From: CBDCYH01 sp965224105
GTDB lineage: Bacteria; Bacteroidota; Rhodothermia; Rhodothermales; JABDKH01
Assembly: GCA_965224105.1 (NCBI GenBank)
Contig: CBDCYH010000002.1
Location: forward strand, 1,674,001-1,738,000
Reading direction: 5' to 3'
DNA length: 64,000 bases
The notes under the pieces were generated by a model. It did no database searches, had not been told where the DNA came from, and saw only the letters and a list, made by a program, of their open reading frames with translations. The position numbers and the translations under genes were made by a program. Shown here one piece after another: positions 17,871-27,841 of the stretch; the first letter of the stretch is position 1, and each line of letters begins with the position of its first letter.

Positions 17871-20800
17871 CTAGCGCTGCAGGACCACTGGACAAGTCTT
17901 GGCAAATGACTCAGATTCCATTCGCACGAAGTACATACCGGATGGAAGCGGAGCGCCACTTGTTGTTCGCCCGTTAAACCTTACTTCACGTGCACCCGCT
18001 GCCTGTTCGGCATCGACGAGGACACGAACCAGCTTTCCGGTAAGATCAAAGACGCTTACTTTCACGTGCTCCTGCTCTGCCAACTCGTACCGGATGTTGG
18101 TGTGTGATGTGAACGGATTCGGATATGGTACCGACAGCTCGAATGTAGCTTCAACCGTTTCGATCGCGGCCGCCTGGACCAGCTTGGCTGAGTTCACCGG
18201 CGTTAGTGGTATGGTATTGAAAGACGAGAATGCCATGTAGCTGGCTTGCTCGGTCGTGTGTGAGCGTTCGGGGTCTCCGAGCTGATCTTCATCTACCGTT
18301 ACTTCGATGGCACTTGATGTAAGGGCGTTTGCTCCAAAGAGCTTGGCCCACGAGCCATCCGAGCCGTCCATGGCAGTTTGAGTAACGATAGCTCCAGCCG
18401 CCGGAGCTGCCAGTACTGGAGAGAAGGCAACGTTTACGCTTGTACCGTTTCCACCTTGGCCAACTATTATATCATCCGAAATGCCTACGCGATAATCAAC
18501 GCCAGCAATGCTACCCGAACCCGCATCGATGATGATGTGGCCGAGGACCTCATCTGCTCTGGTCCGTTCGGCATCCTCTCCAACGTGCTTGCCAGTGAAG
18601 AACTCTGATGTCGTTGGAAGGCGACCATGTCCACCTCCTCTCGACCAAAAGGCTGACCACCTGGAGTCGTTGCTGGTCATTACTTGCCCGAAGACCACTG
18701 GTGAGATGAAGGAGGAGGAGATAGTACGACTTTCGCCAACCCAGGACGCGTTGTAATCGGTCACTGTACTGTTTACGGCGTCTGCCTCAAGCAGTCGCCC
18801 GTCTGGCATCAGCCATTGGCCTTCCTCCGTTACCATGCAATAAACCGTCTCACCGCTCAGTGAAAGCCCGCTTGGATTCTGAAGTTGAATCTCAAAACCG
18901 TTGGCTGCCAGCGATCGCATGCGGACGAGTTCAGGTTCCGTGTTCGATTCCGTTACCACGGTACATACCGCTACCGGACTGACAAATGTCGTAGTGGTTG
19001 TAACAGGTGTCCAACTCGAAGTGGAAACGTTGTCGACGCTCACAAATTCGAGCGCGCTCGCAGCGCTACCAACCACTGTCCATTTGAACTGAACCAGAGA
19101 GGTAATCAGATTGTCGGATACGTGCACGGTCACGTCCTTCATTCCTGCTTGAGTTGCAATTCCCGAGATTAGTCCTGATTCCTCGTCAATGGACAGCCCA
19201 TCTGGCAGTTCAAATGCCGTGTACGTCAGCTCATCACCATCAGGATCCGTTGCCTCAATCTGCAGTTCAGCGTATGCGTCCAGACTGGTAGTCTGATCCT
19301 CCGGAGTGGTGACAATTGGTGCATTATTGGCACCACCAGTGCCGTCGCTCAGCGCCACGCTAAACTGATCGCTCGAGACGAAGTACACTACGCTTTCGAC
19401 AACGTGCGAGCGTTCCGAATCACCAATTTGATCTTCATCAACAGAGCCAACGAGGCCGGTACTCGTGAGTGCACCAGGGTCACGAAGCTGTGCCCACGAA
19501 CCATTTGCTCCGGCCATTCCGCTTTGAGAGACGACACCAACCAGAGGCGCTGATCCGAATACTGTATCAAAGGTATACGTACCAGTCGCTCCACCACCGC
19601 CGTAGCCCGGCATCGCAGATGCTCCGCGCTTGGTTTCGTAGGTTGTGCCCAAGATGGTACCCATGCCACCTTCAATCACAATAATCCCAATTTCTTCGGC
19701 AGCTCTATTTACGTCGGTGTCCTCGGCCACATGCTTGCCCGTTGCAAGAGTTGATGATGTCGGCGCAGAAGATCTGGTTTCTCCGCGACTCCAAAATGTG
19801 CTCCATTTTGAGTCGTTGTAGGTCATGACCTGTCCAAACACAGCTGGCTCGATATAGGTGCCGAGGTAGGATCGCGTGTCGGCGACCCATGAACCCTTGC
19901 TGGCTGTCACGGCACTTGAATACTTCTGCCCTTCGATCATGCGCCCATCTGGCAACGACCAAAGACCAGCCTCCATGACTAGACAATGGACATCCTCGCC
20001 GGTTAGAGAACTACCACTCGGATTTTGCAGCATCAGATCGAGCGACGATCCGGCGGCATTTCTCATTCGCACCACTTGCGGCAGGCTATTGTTGGCGTAC
20101 ACGATCGAGCAAGTCGCCACCATTTCCGTGTAACTATTCATCAGGCTAACATTCGTCCACGCCTGACTGTTCACCCCAGACGCTACGATCGATTCAAAAT
20201 AGGCGTCGCCAGTATTTTCGGGCAGAACATTCCAGGTGAAAGTCTGCACATCAGATAGCTCACCATCCGTGGCAGTTACTTCTACAGTCGTGGACTGCGC
20301 AGTCGTCCCGGCACCCTCGATAGTGTTCGTACTTGCGTTAAAGCTGAGTCCGGATGGCAAACCGGTCACACTGATTGTAACCGGATCTCCGTCGGGATCC
20401 GTCGCTGCGATCGCAAGGGAAACGTTCTCACCGATCACTGTGGACCTGTTGTTCAGAACGGTAGTGATCGTCGGAGGATTGTTTCCAGATCCACCTGATC
20501 CAAGAATGGTGATGTCGATGGTGTAGAAATAGCTTCTGTCCAACAGGTAGCGTTTCGTTCCCCATGTCGGATTCTGCCCCAGGACTACGCTGCCTTGATC
20601 TGCTGGCGAGGAACCACCGGAGACCCAACTCTCGTCAGGAAGAGCCGGCTTGTGCCACGGGATAACCGATCCCAGGCCGCTACTTGTTCCGTTGGGATAA
20701 GCATCCAGGAATCCAGTCGCGATTGTTTCGCCAGGGTTTAGAGTGACCATTGGTGCAGAAGGATGAAAGGCAATTTCGTTGGTGCCCACAGAGTACTCTG

Positions 20801-23800
20801 TATTCTCGCGTGTTGCTCCAATGGCACTAACGACATACGTATCGTTGCCAAGAACTTTGACTACAAAGGGCGTTACCGGGTCGGCGAGTCGCCAAGCATA
20901 GAAATTGAAGCCGTCAATCCGAACTTGCTGGACTTCTGATGTTGTGTTGGTGTACGTATCAGTCGTGTTAACAACCAAGCTTGACTTCCATCCTTCGTGG
21001 TTGCCGTCCTGATCTGGCTCATTACCCAAAGTAAGCGAAGTGCCCCCCGTCGATGCCGCCGTGTTGATGTAAACACCGTAGCCGTTACACTCACCAGTGA
21101 AAATATCCAGGTTGCCGTCGTTGTCGATGTCGAAAAACTCAAAATCCCACACGTTGGTGCTCCATGGCATCTGTGCGCCACCCCACGGGTCGATCATCGT
21201 ACCTGTCGCCGAACCGTCGTTCTCGAAAATGGTGAACTTGCGGATCAGGTCGGGGTCGGTCTCGCATGGTGGTAGCGAAGTATCGACATCGGCTACGCCC
21301 ACGTCGAGGTCGCCGTCGTTATCGAGGTCACCGAAGTGAATGTTGCCGCCATTGCGAGCCACGCGGGCCGACGGATGATTGATCGGATTGAACGTGGCAC
21401 TGGTGTTCGGCACGACGGACGTTCCGTAATGGATGTAGTCCTGAAAATCGTCGACAACATAGATATCCTGCATGCCGTCGTTGTTCAGGTCCGCTGTAGC
21501 CGTCATGTACGCAGCATCGCTTGCGGCTTCTGAATAATTCGAGAAGGTGCCGTCTCCGTTGTTGAACAGAACGAACAGGCCATCCGTGTTCCAGGGTGCG
21601 ACAGCATACTTGGCAGTAAGCTTAACGATATCCAGATCGTTATCACCGTCGACATCTACCAGGTCGATCGAAGTTGCAAAGGCCGAGTTTCTCAAAGTGC
21701 CGAGCCGCTGCTCGCTCTCTTCGACAAAGTTGCCGGAGCCATCATTCACCAGGAGCACGTCTTTTGCACCCAGCTCCATGTGGTAGTTGGCAAGATAAAT
21801 ATCAGGCGCGCCGTCCCCGGTAACGTCTCCAATCTTTACTGCGCAGAACTGGACGGTATTGACGTCATAGGTTGTCGGAAGCCGTGTCGAAGTCTCATCA
21901 GCAAGACCCTGCCAGTTTCCTTGGCCGTCGTTACCCTGGTTGACATAGATGCGCGGAGGATCCTCGAAAGTCGTTGCGATAACCAGATCCGGCCAACCGT
22001 CTGCGTTGACGTCGGCAACTGCTACGTCGCGAGCGTCCGTATGCGTTGTGATGAACTCAGGAGCCATCGTGGCCGTTACATCATCCAGGGTACCGTTGTT
22101 GTTAATCAGCAGGATATCCTGCTTGGCACCTGGAGACATGTGCGTTTCTTTTCGAACGATAACCAGGTCCTCCCAACCATCCTGATTGAAGTCGCCGAAT
22201 GCAACGTCTTTCTCGGCGCCGTCGGCTCCAGGAATGGAGGTGATGTTGAGATGCGAGGAGGTGGACTCTACGAAATCGATCTCAGATCCTGGTGCCGTTG
22301 TGACATTCCAGGAAATCGTTTTCGTGGTTGTGTTCGTTCCGTCGCTCACCATCAGATCGACTGAGTGTGTGCCGCCTGATCCCGGTGCGAGGTAGCCGGA
22401 CAATACTCCGGTGGTAGCGTTGATCTGCACCTCATCCGGTAGACCGCTCGCGGAGTATGTAAGGATGCTGCCCTCTGGATCCGTTGCTTCAATCGCAAGA
22501 TCCACGAGGTCGCCCTCTGCCTGGTTTTGGTCTCCCGGCGCAGTTATTACTGGGGGATTATTGACCGGTGGACTTACTGCCCAATCAAAGACAGCCTCGC
22601 CTGTCGACAATTTCGGATCGGTGGCGATCACCTGTGTTGTGAAATTGCCTGCTTCCGAGAACGTACCTGTTATCAGGCCGGTTGAGCTGTTAATCGACAA
22701 ACCTGTTGGTAGTCCATTTGCCGAGTAGGTGAGTGTTTCGCCATCGGCATCCGTGGCTACAATTTGCAAGTTGGCTGTTGTTCCAACGGTACCACCCTGC
22801 GTGCCGGGATTCTGCACCTGCGGCAACGCGTTTTCGCCACGCCGCACCTTCACTACCGCGGCTTCGGATGGAACACCCTGGCCGTCAATGGCGAACAGCA
22901 TCCAGTATCCCGGAGTAAGGACGTTCACGTTGGGGCTGGGGTTGAGCGTGTACTGCCCCGGCGCATCTTCCGTGTAGCTAACAGCAAGTTGCCGTACGTC
23001 CGAGTTGACGCCGTGGGTGGTAGACGACATTTTGATTAGCGAGAAGCGCTGCATTCCAGCATTGGCCAGAACAGAAAAAGGCTCTCCAGCAAAGAACGAA
23101 TCCGCGGCTGCGGTTATGTTGGGACGCGTGGCAAGCGCACCAGACGCGTTGTAGAGATATCCGGGTGAAAAAACCTGCGCATCCTGGTGGTTAGCCGCAC
23201 AGCTACCACAAAGTCCTCCTCCACCTGAGAGAACGGTACCGTCTGTATTCAGGAGCGCAATGGAGTGATAATTTCTCGGTACCGACATGTCGGAGAGTTC
23301 GGTCCACAGGCCCGTGTCTGGATCCCACACCTCTGCAGTGAGGACGGTGCCCGCATCTGAAAATTTGGTTCCTGATGTATTGCCACCGATCATCAGAACC
23401 TCGCCGGTCGGAAGCATCACGCCGTTCTGAAACTTCCTTGCGTGGTGCATGGAAGCGATGTTGGTGATTACCGGCGTAGGACCTGTTAGATCGATAATCG
23501 CTGCACGATTTGTTGATCCCAGGTTGTTACCGGCGATGGCACCACCTGCAACGAGAAGCTTTCCTTCTTCGTACATAACCGTCGAGCCGTGCTTCGGATA
23601 CCAATCGGTGATAGCAGGACCAATTACCGTAATGCTTCCCGTCCCGGAAGGATCGATGGAGTGCATGACAGGGGTCGGGCCCGAATGGAAAATTTCTCCG
23701 TTTGGAGCAACGTGCAAGAGCGGCCACCAGTTACTCTCATAGTGCCCGGTGTAATTTAGAATCGGATCGGCAAGATTCACTCCCGAGAGATAGCGCCATC

Positions 23801-24440
23801 CGTCATCTTCATTCCAGGCTTCCGGATAAATTCCACCGCCGCTTCCGACTGCAACAACCACTTCGCCGTCTGGCATGGCGACACTTGTCGGGTACCATCT
23901 GCCCTGCCCCATCTGGTCTGTTGCTTCCCACGTGTTTGTAGTGGGATTGAAAATGGACGTTAGATTGACGGTGTTTCTTCCGCCCATGACCATCAGTCGA
24001 CCATCGTCGAGCATGACCTGGTGCGCGCAGAACATATCGTGCGATGCGTGATTCGTCATCACAAAGTCTCCGGTCGCGGGATCCCACGTGGCCGCGTAGG
24101 TAAATTCTGGTCCTGACGGAAATGCGTCTACCTTGTTGGAGGCGAAAGAGAGTATCCTCCCATCTGGAAGGTTGGAGGCGGTAACAGGAATGTGTGGCCA
24201 GTTGAGCACCGGACCCCAGGAGCCGAGTGTCTGCAATTCCCCGGGGGTAGCAACTCGGAGTTGCGCCTCATTTACTTCGAAAGCCGGATAGTCCTGGGCA
24301 AGCTGAGCCCAGTAGCCGTCATTTTCGTCGTGGTCGGCAAATTCCTGTGCCTGGACTGTTGCTGGCAGCGAAAGGAGAGATGCGAAGAAGAGTATGGATA
24401 GAAAAAAGCGAGCGAGCGTACGGTAAAAATCCCTGTTCAT
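17871..24440 (-). CDS. Giant exported galactose-oxidase-like radical copper oxidase with FG-GAP, cadherin-like and T9SS domains
   Basis: A 2189-residue exported protein; the signal peptide ends near ATVQAQ. Residues ~60-540 are a kelch propeller plus galactose-oxidase-type C-terminal domain. All catalytic positions of galactose oxidase have matching residues in matching contexts: Cys138 (HDMFCAH), Tyr183 (RWYPTS) for the Tyr-Cys cofactor, Tyr391-His392 (RNYHSIALL, then GGGGLCG) and His476 (SSTTHGVNSD) for copper. Spacings are close to those of the fungal enzyme. Putative Ig/cadherin-like domains follow (~540-725), then FG-GAP/VCBS repeats with D-x-D-x-DG calcium loops (~740-1130), further cadherin-like segments and two paralogous ~200-residue domains, then a T9SS sorting domain (PYPNPFTSHTNIRYEL, PLPSGMYFVRM). 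Probable surface oxidase of alcohols, aldehydes or glycans; substrate unknown. Confidence 0.85.
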   Translation of the reverse strand: MNRDFYRTLARFFLSILFFASLLSLPATVQAQEFADHDENDGYWAQLAQDYPAFEVNEAQLRVATPGELQTLGSWGPVLNWPHIPVTASNLPDGRILSFASNKVDAFPSGPEFTYAATWDPATGDFVMTNHASHDMFCAHQVMLDDGRLMVMGGRNTVNLTSIFNPTTNTWEATDQMGQGRWYPTSVAMPDGEVVVAVGSGGGIYPEAWNEDDGWRYLSGVNLADPILNYTGHYESNWWPLLHVAPNGEIFHSGPTPVMHSIDPSGTGSITVIGPAITDWYPKHGSTVMYEEGKLLVAGGAIAGNNLGSTNRAAIIDLTGPTPVITNIASMHHARKFQNGVMLPTGEVLMIGGNTSGTKFSDAGTVLTAEVWDPDTGLWTELSDMSVPRNYHSIALLNTDGTVLSGGGGLCGSCAANHQDAQVFSPGYLYNASGALATRPNITAAADSFFAGEPFSVLANAGMQRFSLIKMSSTTHGVNSDVRQLAVSYTEDAPGQYTLNPSPNVNVLTPGYWMLFAIDGQGVPSEAAVVKVRRGENALPQVQNPGTQGGTVGTTANLQIVATDADGETLTYSANGLPTGLSINSSTGLITGTFSEAGNFTTQVIATDPKLSTGEAVFDWAVSPPVNNPPVITAPGDQNQAEGDLVDLAIEATDPEGSILTYSASGLPDEVQINATTGVLSGYLAPGSGGTHSVDLMVSDGTNTTTKTISWNVTTAPGSEIDFVESTSSHLNITSIPGADGAEKDVAFGDFNQDGWEDLVIVRKETHMSPGAKQDILLINNNGTLDDVTATMAPEFITTHTDARDVAVADVNADGWPDLVIATTFEDPPRIYVNQGNDGQGNWQGLADETSTRLPTTYDVNTVQFCAVKIGDVTGDGAPDIYLANYHMELGAKDVLLVNDGSGNFVEESEQRLGTLRNSAFATSIDLVDVDGDNDLDIVKLTAKYAVAPWNTDGLFVLFNNGDGTFSNYSEAASDAAYMTATADLNNDGMQDIYVVDDFQDYIHYGTSVVPNTSATFNPINHPSARVARNGGNIHFGDLDNDGDLDVGVADVDTSLPPCETDPDLIRKFTIFENDGSATGTMIDPWGGAQMPWSTNVWDFEFFDIDNDGNLDIFTGECNGYGVYINTAASTGGTSLTLGNEPDQDGNHEGWKSSLVVNTTDTYTNTTSEVQQVRIDGFNFYAWRLADPVTPFVVKVLGNDTYVVSAIGATRENTEYSVGTNEIAFHPSAPMVTLNPGETIATGFLDAYPNGTSSGLGSVIPWHKPALPDESWVSGGSSPADQGSVVLGQNPTWGTKRYLLDRSYFYTIDITILGSGGSGNNPPTITTVLNNRSTVIGENVSLAIAATDPDGDPVTISVTGLPSGLSFNASTNTIEGAGTTAQSTTVEVTATDGELSDVQTFTWNVLPENTGDAYFESIVASGVNSQAWTNVSLMNSYTEMVATCSIVYANNSLPQVVRMRNAAGSSLDLMLQNPSGSSLTGEDVHCLVMEAGLWSLPDGRMIEGQKYSSAVTASKGSWVADTRSYLGTYIEPAVFGQVMTYNDSKWSTFWSRGETRSSAPTSSTLATGKHVAEDTDVNRAAEEIGIIVIEGGMGTILGTTYETKRGASAMPGYGGGGATGTYTFDTVFGSAPLVGVVSQSGMAGANGSWAQLRDPGALTSTGLVGSVDEDQIGDSERSHVVESVVYFVSSDQFSVALSDGTGGANNAPIVTTPEDQTTSLDAYAELQIEATDPDGDELTYTAFELPDGLSIDEESGLISGIATQAGMKDVTVHVSDNLITSLVQFKWTVVGSAASALEFVSVDNVSTSSWTPVTTTTTFVSPVAVCTVVTESNTEPELVRMRSLAANGFEIQLQNPSGLSLSGETVYCMVTEEGQWLMPDGRLLEADAVNSTVTDYNASWVGESRTISSSFISPVVFGQVMTSNDSRWSAFWSRGGGHGRLPTTSEFFTGKHVGEDAERTRADEVLGHIIIDAGSGSIAGVDYRVGISDDIIVGQGGNGTSVNVAFSPVLAAPAAGAIVTQTAMDGSDGSWAKLFGANALTSSAIEVTVDEDQLGDPERSHTTEQASYMAFSSFNTIPLTPVNSAKLVQAAAIETVEATFELSVPYPNPFTSHTNIRYELAEQEHVKVSVFDLTGKLVRVLVDAEQAAGAREVRFNGRTTSGAPLPSGMYFVRMESESFAKTCPVVLQR

Positions 24441-24770
24441 CTGGCGGACCTGTAAGTAGCCGGTGGTCCTACCGCTTGACTTGTGGTAGCGGCGGACTCC
24501 ACTTAAGCAATTGATAATAAGAGAGATATGGCGCTATCGACCCCAGCACTTGAACGTGTCTAGCATACCTCTGCTACTTTTTACGTAAGAAACCTTGCGA
24601 TTCGGGTCTAATTAGGCCATGGAGGCCTATTTTTTAGGCGGTCGTATTTTTTGGGCCAGGAGGCGCAACAATGTTGACAATGCTCCGTCAACGTGCTATA
24701 TATGCAGCACCATGTTGCAAAAGCAGCACCCCAAAAACGGGATTGCTGGCGAGCTAAAGAACAGGAAAGA
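24441..24770 (+). promoter_or_regulatory. Promoter and operator candidates for the blaI-like operon
   Basis: Gene-free spacer. A consensus-like promoter TTGACA (24674-24679), 17-bp spacer, TATATA (24697-24702) points at the blaI-like gene. Two inverted repeats overlap it: GTTGAC-N8-GTCAAC (24673-24692) across the -35, and GTGCT-N8-AGCAC (24693-24710) across the -10. Their placement fits operators for the BlaI-type repressor encoded immediately downstream, although the classical TACA/TGTA dyad is absent. The upstream half of the spacer shows nothing recognisable. Confidence 0.6.
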
Positions 24771-25160
24771 ATGACTACAAAATCGTACATGAAGCTGAGC
24801 AGGAGGGAGCGCCAGATAATGGACATCCTCTATCAGAAAGGATCAGCAACAGCCGCTGAAGTGCTGGAGCTGATTCAGAATCCCCCGAGCTACTCAGCTA
24901 TTCGGGCAAAATTGAGGATAATGGAAGAGAAGGGATACGTGTCCCACGTGCAGGACGGCCCACGATATATATATAGGCCCATCGTTGAGCGCAAGAGTGC
25001 GGAGAAAACCGCCATGGCGCATATGCTGGATACCTTCTACGACAACTCAGTCGAGAAAGCGATGGCCGCCCTGTTCGAAATGCACTCCTCCAAACTTAGT
25101 GACTCCGACCTCGATCGACTCGAGCGGCTGATCGAAAAAACCCGCGGTAAGAAATCATGA
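24771..25160 (+). CDS. BlaI/MecI/CopY family transcriptional repressor
   Basis: A 129-residue winged-helix repressor. Family features are MKLSRRERQIMDILYQKG at the start, the recognition helix YSAIRAKLRIMEEKGYV, the wing HVQDGPRYIYRP, and a C-terminal dimerisation helix region. The ATG at 24771 with acaggaaag upstream is preferred over a more upstream in-frame start that would overlap the promoter. The stop overlaps the start of the BlaR1-like gene (ATGA), so the pair is coupled. By family, the repressor is inactivated by proteolysis on signalling from the membrane metallopeptidase. Confidence 0.92.
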   Translation: MTTKSYMKLSRRERQIMDILYQKGSATAAEVLELIQNPPSYSAIRAKLRIMEEKGYVSHVQDGPRYIYRPIVERKSAEKTAMAHMLDTFYDNSVEKAMAALFEMHSSKLSDSDLDRLERLIEKTRGKKS

Positions 25161-27838
25161 TCGTCTCTACACTTTTGCACTTCGGCGTTTCGCTTGCTGC
25201 GCTCGTCGCCCTAACTGCCAAAGTCACGCTAATCTTTTTCATCGCGGGATTGGTCTCTCTGATTCTCAAGGATTCATCCGCAGCAATCCGCCACCTGGTG
25301 TGGACGGTCGCGATTGGGCTCGTTCTTGTTCTGCCTCTCATGTCAGCAGTTCTTCCCGCGTGGGATGTACCAATGCCGGAAGCTCTTGACTGGGCATATG
25401 AACAGGACGCACCGACCCCGCCGCTGGCGCCCGTGGCACCACTTGCGCCTGTTGCACCCGTGCCGCCAGTCCCCGCAGTAGAACCAGTGGCACCGATCCC
25501 ACCGACGCTCCCCGTGGCTCCGGTTCCCGCAGTCGACTCAACCCCCAAACTGGCACCGGTGCCGCCCAGCGAAGCCACGGCCAACCCGATGCTCGGTGAG
25601 GCGCAGGTTTCAGATGAACGCGGCGAAGCAACCACGTCACCTGCTATTGCAACGTCCGGGTTACCAGGCCTTCGCACCATTCTGCTGACTCTTTGGGCAG
25701 CGGGATTTGTTTTTGTGCTGGCAAAACTGTTCTTCGGATTCTTCGGACTGAGCCGGATAGTCCGTCAGTCGACCGTCGCCTCGGATCCGCAGATCACCAA
25801 CCTTGCGAATGCCGTTCAAGCGAAGCTCGGTGTTGATCGCACAATTGAAATAAGAACCACGGATAGAAAAATTCCTCCCTTTACCGCAGGAATCATCCGC
25901 CCCGTAATCATACTACCAGCGTCAAAAGAAATTCTGACCACGGAGCGGTTGCAGACCGTGCTCGTGCACGAGATGGCACACATCAAACGCATGGATTGGC
26001 TCACGCAGATTCTCGGTGAGTTGGCGTGTGCGATCCATTGGTTCAACCCACTTGTTTGGACGGCACGGCGACAGCAACAGGCTGAGCAGGAAATGGCCTG
26101 CGATAACGCGGTCCTTAACAACGGAGAATCAGCATCTACATATGCCGAAACACTGTTGGACATTGTAAAAGATATTCGTTCCCAGTCATGGCCTGCCTAC
26201 GCTGCAACATCCATGGCTCGTACATCAACCTTTGAGGGTAGACTCTTGGCAATTTTAGATTCCAATCGAATGAGAAACGGATTGTATCCCGTGCGCGCAC
26301 TCGGCGTTGTGCTCATGCTGGCTTTGTTCATGCTGCCGGTGGTGGCAATGAAACCAGCGCCATCGCACGCGGTCACCAGCCCGGACGCAATTCAGTTTAG
26401 TGAGCGCGCCTCCGAGGCACCGGATCCAAAACCGGAAAGAACTCTACGAACAGAAGCAACTGCGCCTCTCGCCGCGGTCGAACAGATAGCGGATGAGCAG
26501 GACGCGGAACGGTCCGACCAAAACGTGGAGGCGGAAACCAACACCGAGCAAGACTTAAACATCGAAAGCCCTGAGCTACCTGCTGAACCTGCAAGGCCGG
26601 AGGAACCTGTAGACCCCGATGCAGCTGAAAATCAGGTGTACGAGGTCGGCGAATCCATCAGTTGGTCATTGGAAGACTTCGATGACGTCGCAACCGAATT
26701 GGCTACCGACACTACCAAGCTGAATGCGATGATCCGTGCGCTCGGCGATGAAGAACCCGAAGTGCGACAAACAGCGGTTTATATCCTTGGCGAGATGGAG
26801 GACCCGCGAGCGATCGAAGCTCTTGGCAGGGTGCTAACATCAGATCCAGTTGCAGAAATCCGCGCCAAGGCCGCGTGGGCGCTCGGCGAGATCGAAGATG
26901 CACGAGCAATTCCATTCCTCAGCCAGGCGGTGAAAGACGACGATGGCGACGTGCGTAAAAATGCAGTCTGGGCTCTTGGGGAAATCGAATCAGAAGAAGC
27001 AATCTCTGCACTCGCACTGGCGGCGAAGGATTCGGATCCAAAAGTGCGGCGCTCAGCAGTCTGGGCGATTGGTGAAATTGAAAGTCCACTCGGCGCGGAG
27101 ATCCTGGCGGTAGCCTTGAAGGACAGCGATGAGAAAGTCAGGCGCTCAGCCGCATGGGGACTCGGCGAGCTCGAAGACCCGCGGGCAGTACCCGGATTGG
27201 TTATCGCACTCAAAGACGCCGATGCGGAAGTGCGACGATTTGCGGTCGTGGCCTTGTCGGAAATCGAATCCATCGAAGCCGTTGGCCCGCTGACCATGGC
27301 ACTGTCTGATGCGAGCGAAGAGGTGCGGAGACATGCCGCGTGGGGATTGGGTGAGATGGAATCTGTCGAGGCAATTGCAGCGCTGGCAACCGCGCTCCAG
27401 AATGACACAAGCGAGAAAGTCCGCGAAAACGCTGCGTGGGCACTGGCAGAAATCGAGAGTGTAGAGGCAGTACCGGCGCTTGTATCTGCGATGTCTGATG
27501 CATCTATTGACGTACGGCGTAAAGTGATCTACGCACTCGGTGAAATTGAAGACGAGATGGCGGCACCCGGACTTATTGTTGCGCTAACAGATCCCGACGC
27601 AGGCATCCGCAAACGTGCAGCATGGGCGCTGGGTGAGATCGAAAGCCGCGAGGCAGTCGACGCTCTCATGAAGGCACTCACGGAAGACGAAAACGTGAGT
27701 GTGCGCAAAGCGGCTATCCATGCACTCGGCGAGATCGGTGACCCGCGTGCTGAGAAAGCCTTGCTCAAAGCGCTCAACGACGATCCGAACAAGGACATTA
27801 GAAAAGCTGCTGCTCACGCGATCTCCGAACTGGACTAA
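25157..27838 (+). CDS. BlaR1-type M56 membrane metallopeptidase with C-terminal HEAT-repeat domain
   Basis: An 893-residue membrane signal transducer. Hydrophobic segments near the N-terminus flank a Pro/Ala-rich loop (~residues 80-150); the M56 zinc peptidase has HEMAH (VLVHEMAHIKRMDW) and the downstream EQEMACDNAV glutamate motif. A last transmembrane segment (ALGVVLMLALFMLPVVAM) leads to an acidic linker and then twelve ~31-residue HEAT/PBS-lyase-like repeats (pattern D..VR..A.WALGEIE...A...L..AL) filling residues ~520-893. No penicillin-binding sensor domain is present; the HEAT array occupies the place where BlaR1 has it. By family role it should cleave the BlaI-like repressor encoded upstream. 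Signal unknown. Confidence 0.88.
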   Translation: MIVSTLLHFGVSLAALVALTAKVTLIFFIAGLVSLILKDSSAAIRHLVWTVAIGLVLVLPLMSAVLPAWDVPMPEALDWAYEQDAPTPPLAPVAPLAPVAPVPPVPAVEPVAPIPPTLPVAPVPAVDSTPKLAPVPPSEATANPMLGEAQVSDERGEATTSPAIATSGLPGLRTILLTLWAAGFVFVLAKLFFGFFGLSRIVRQSTVASDPQITNLANAVQAKLGVDRTIEIRTTDRKIPPFTAGIIRPVIILPASKEILTTERLQTVLVHEMAHIKRMDWLTQILGELACAIHWFNPLVWTARRQQQAEQEMACDNAVLNNGESASTYAETLLDIVKDIRSQSWPAYAATSMARTSTFEGRLLAILDSNRMRNGLYPVRALGVVLMLALFMLPVVAMKPAPSHAVTSPDAIQFSERASEAPDPKPERTLRTEATAPLAAVEQIADEQDAERSDQNVEAETNTEQDLNIESPELPAEPARPEEPVDPDAAENQVYEVGESISWSLEDFDDVATELATDTTKLNAMIRALGDEEPEVRQTAVYILGEMEDPRAIEALGRVLTSDPVAEIRAKAAWALGEIEDARAIPFLSQAVKDDDGDVRKNAVWALGEIESEEAISALALAAKDSDPKVRRSAVWAIGEIESPLGAEILAVALKDSDEKVRRSAAWGLGELEDPRAVPGLVIALKDADAEVRRFAVVALSEIESIEAVGPLTMALSDASEEVRRHAAWGLGEMESVEAIAALATALQNDTSEKVRENAAWALAEIESVEAVPALVSAMSDASIDVRRKVIYALGEIEDEMAAPGLIVALTDPDAGIRKRAAWALGEIESREAVDALMKALTEDENVSVRKAAIHALGEIGDPRAEKALLKALNDDPNKDIRKAAAHAISELD

Positions 27839-27841
27839 ACG

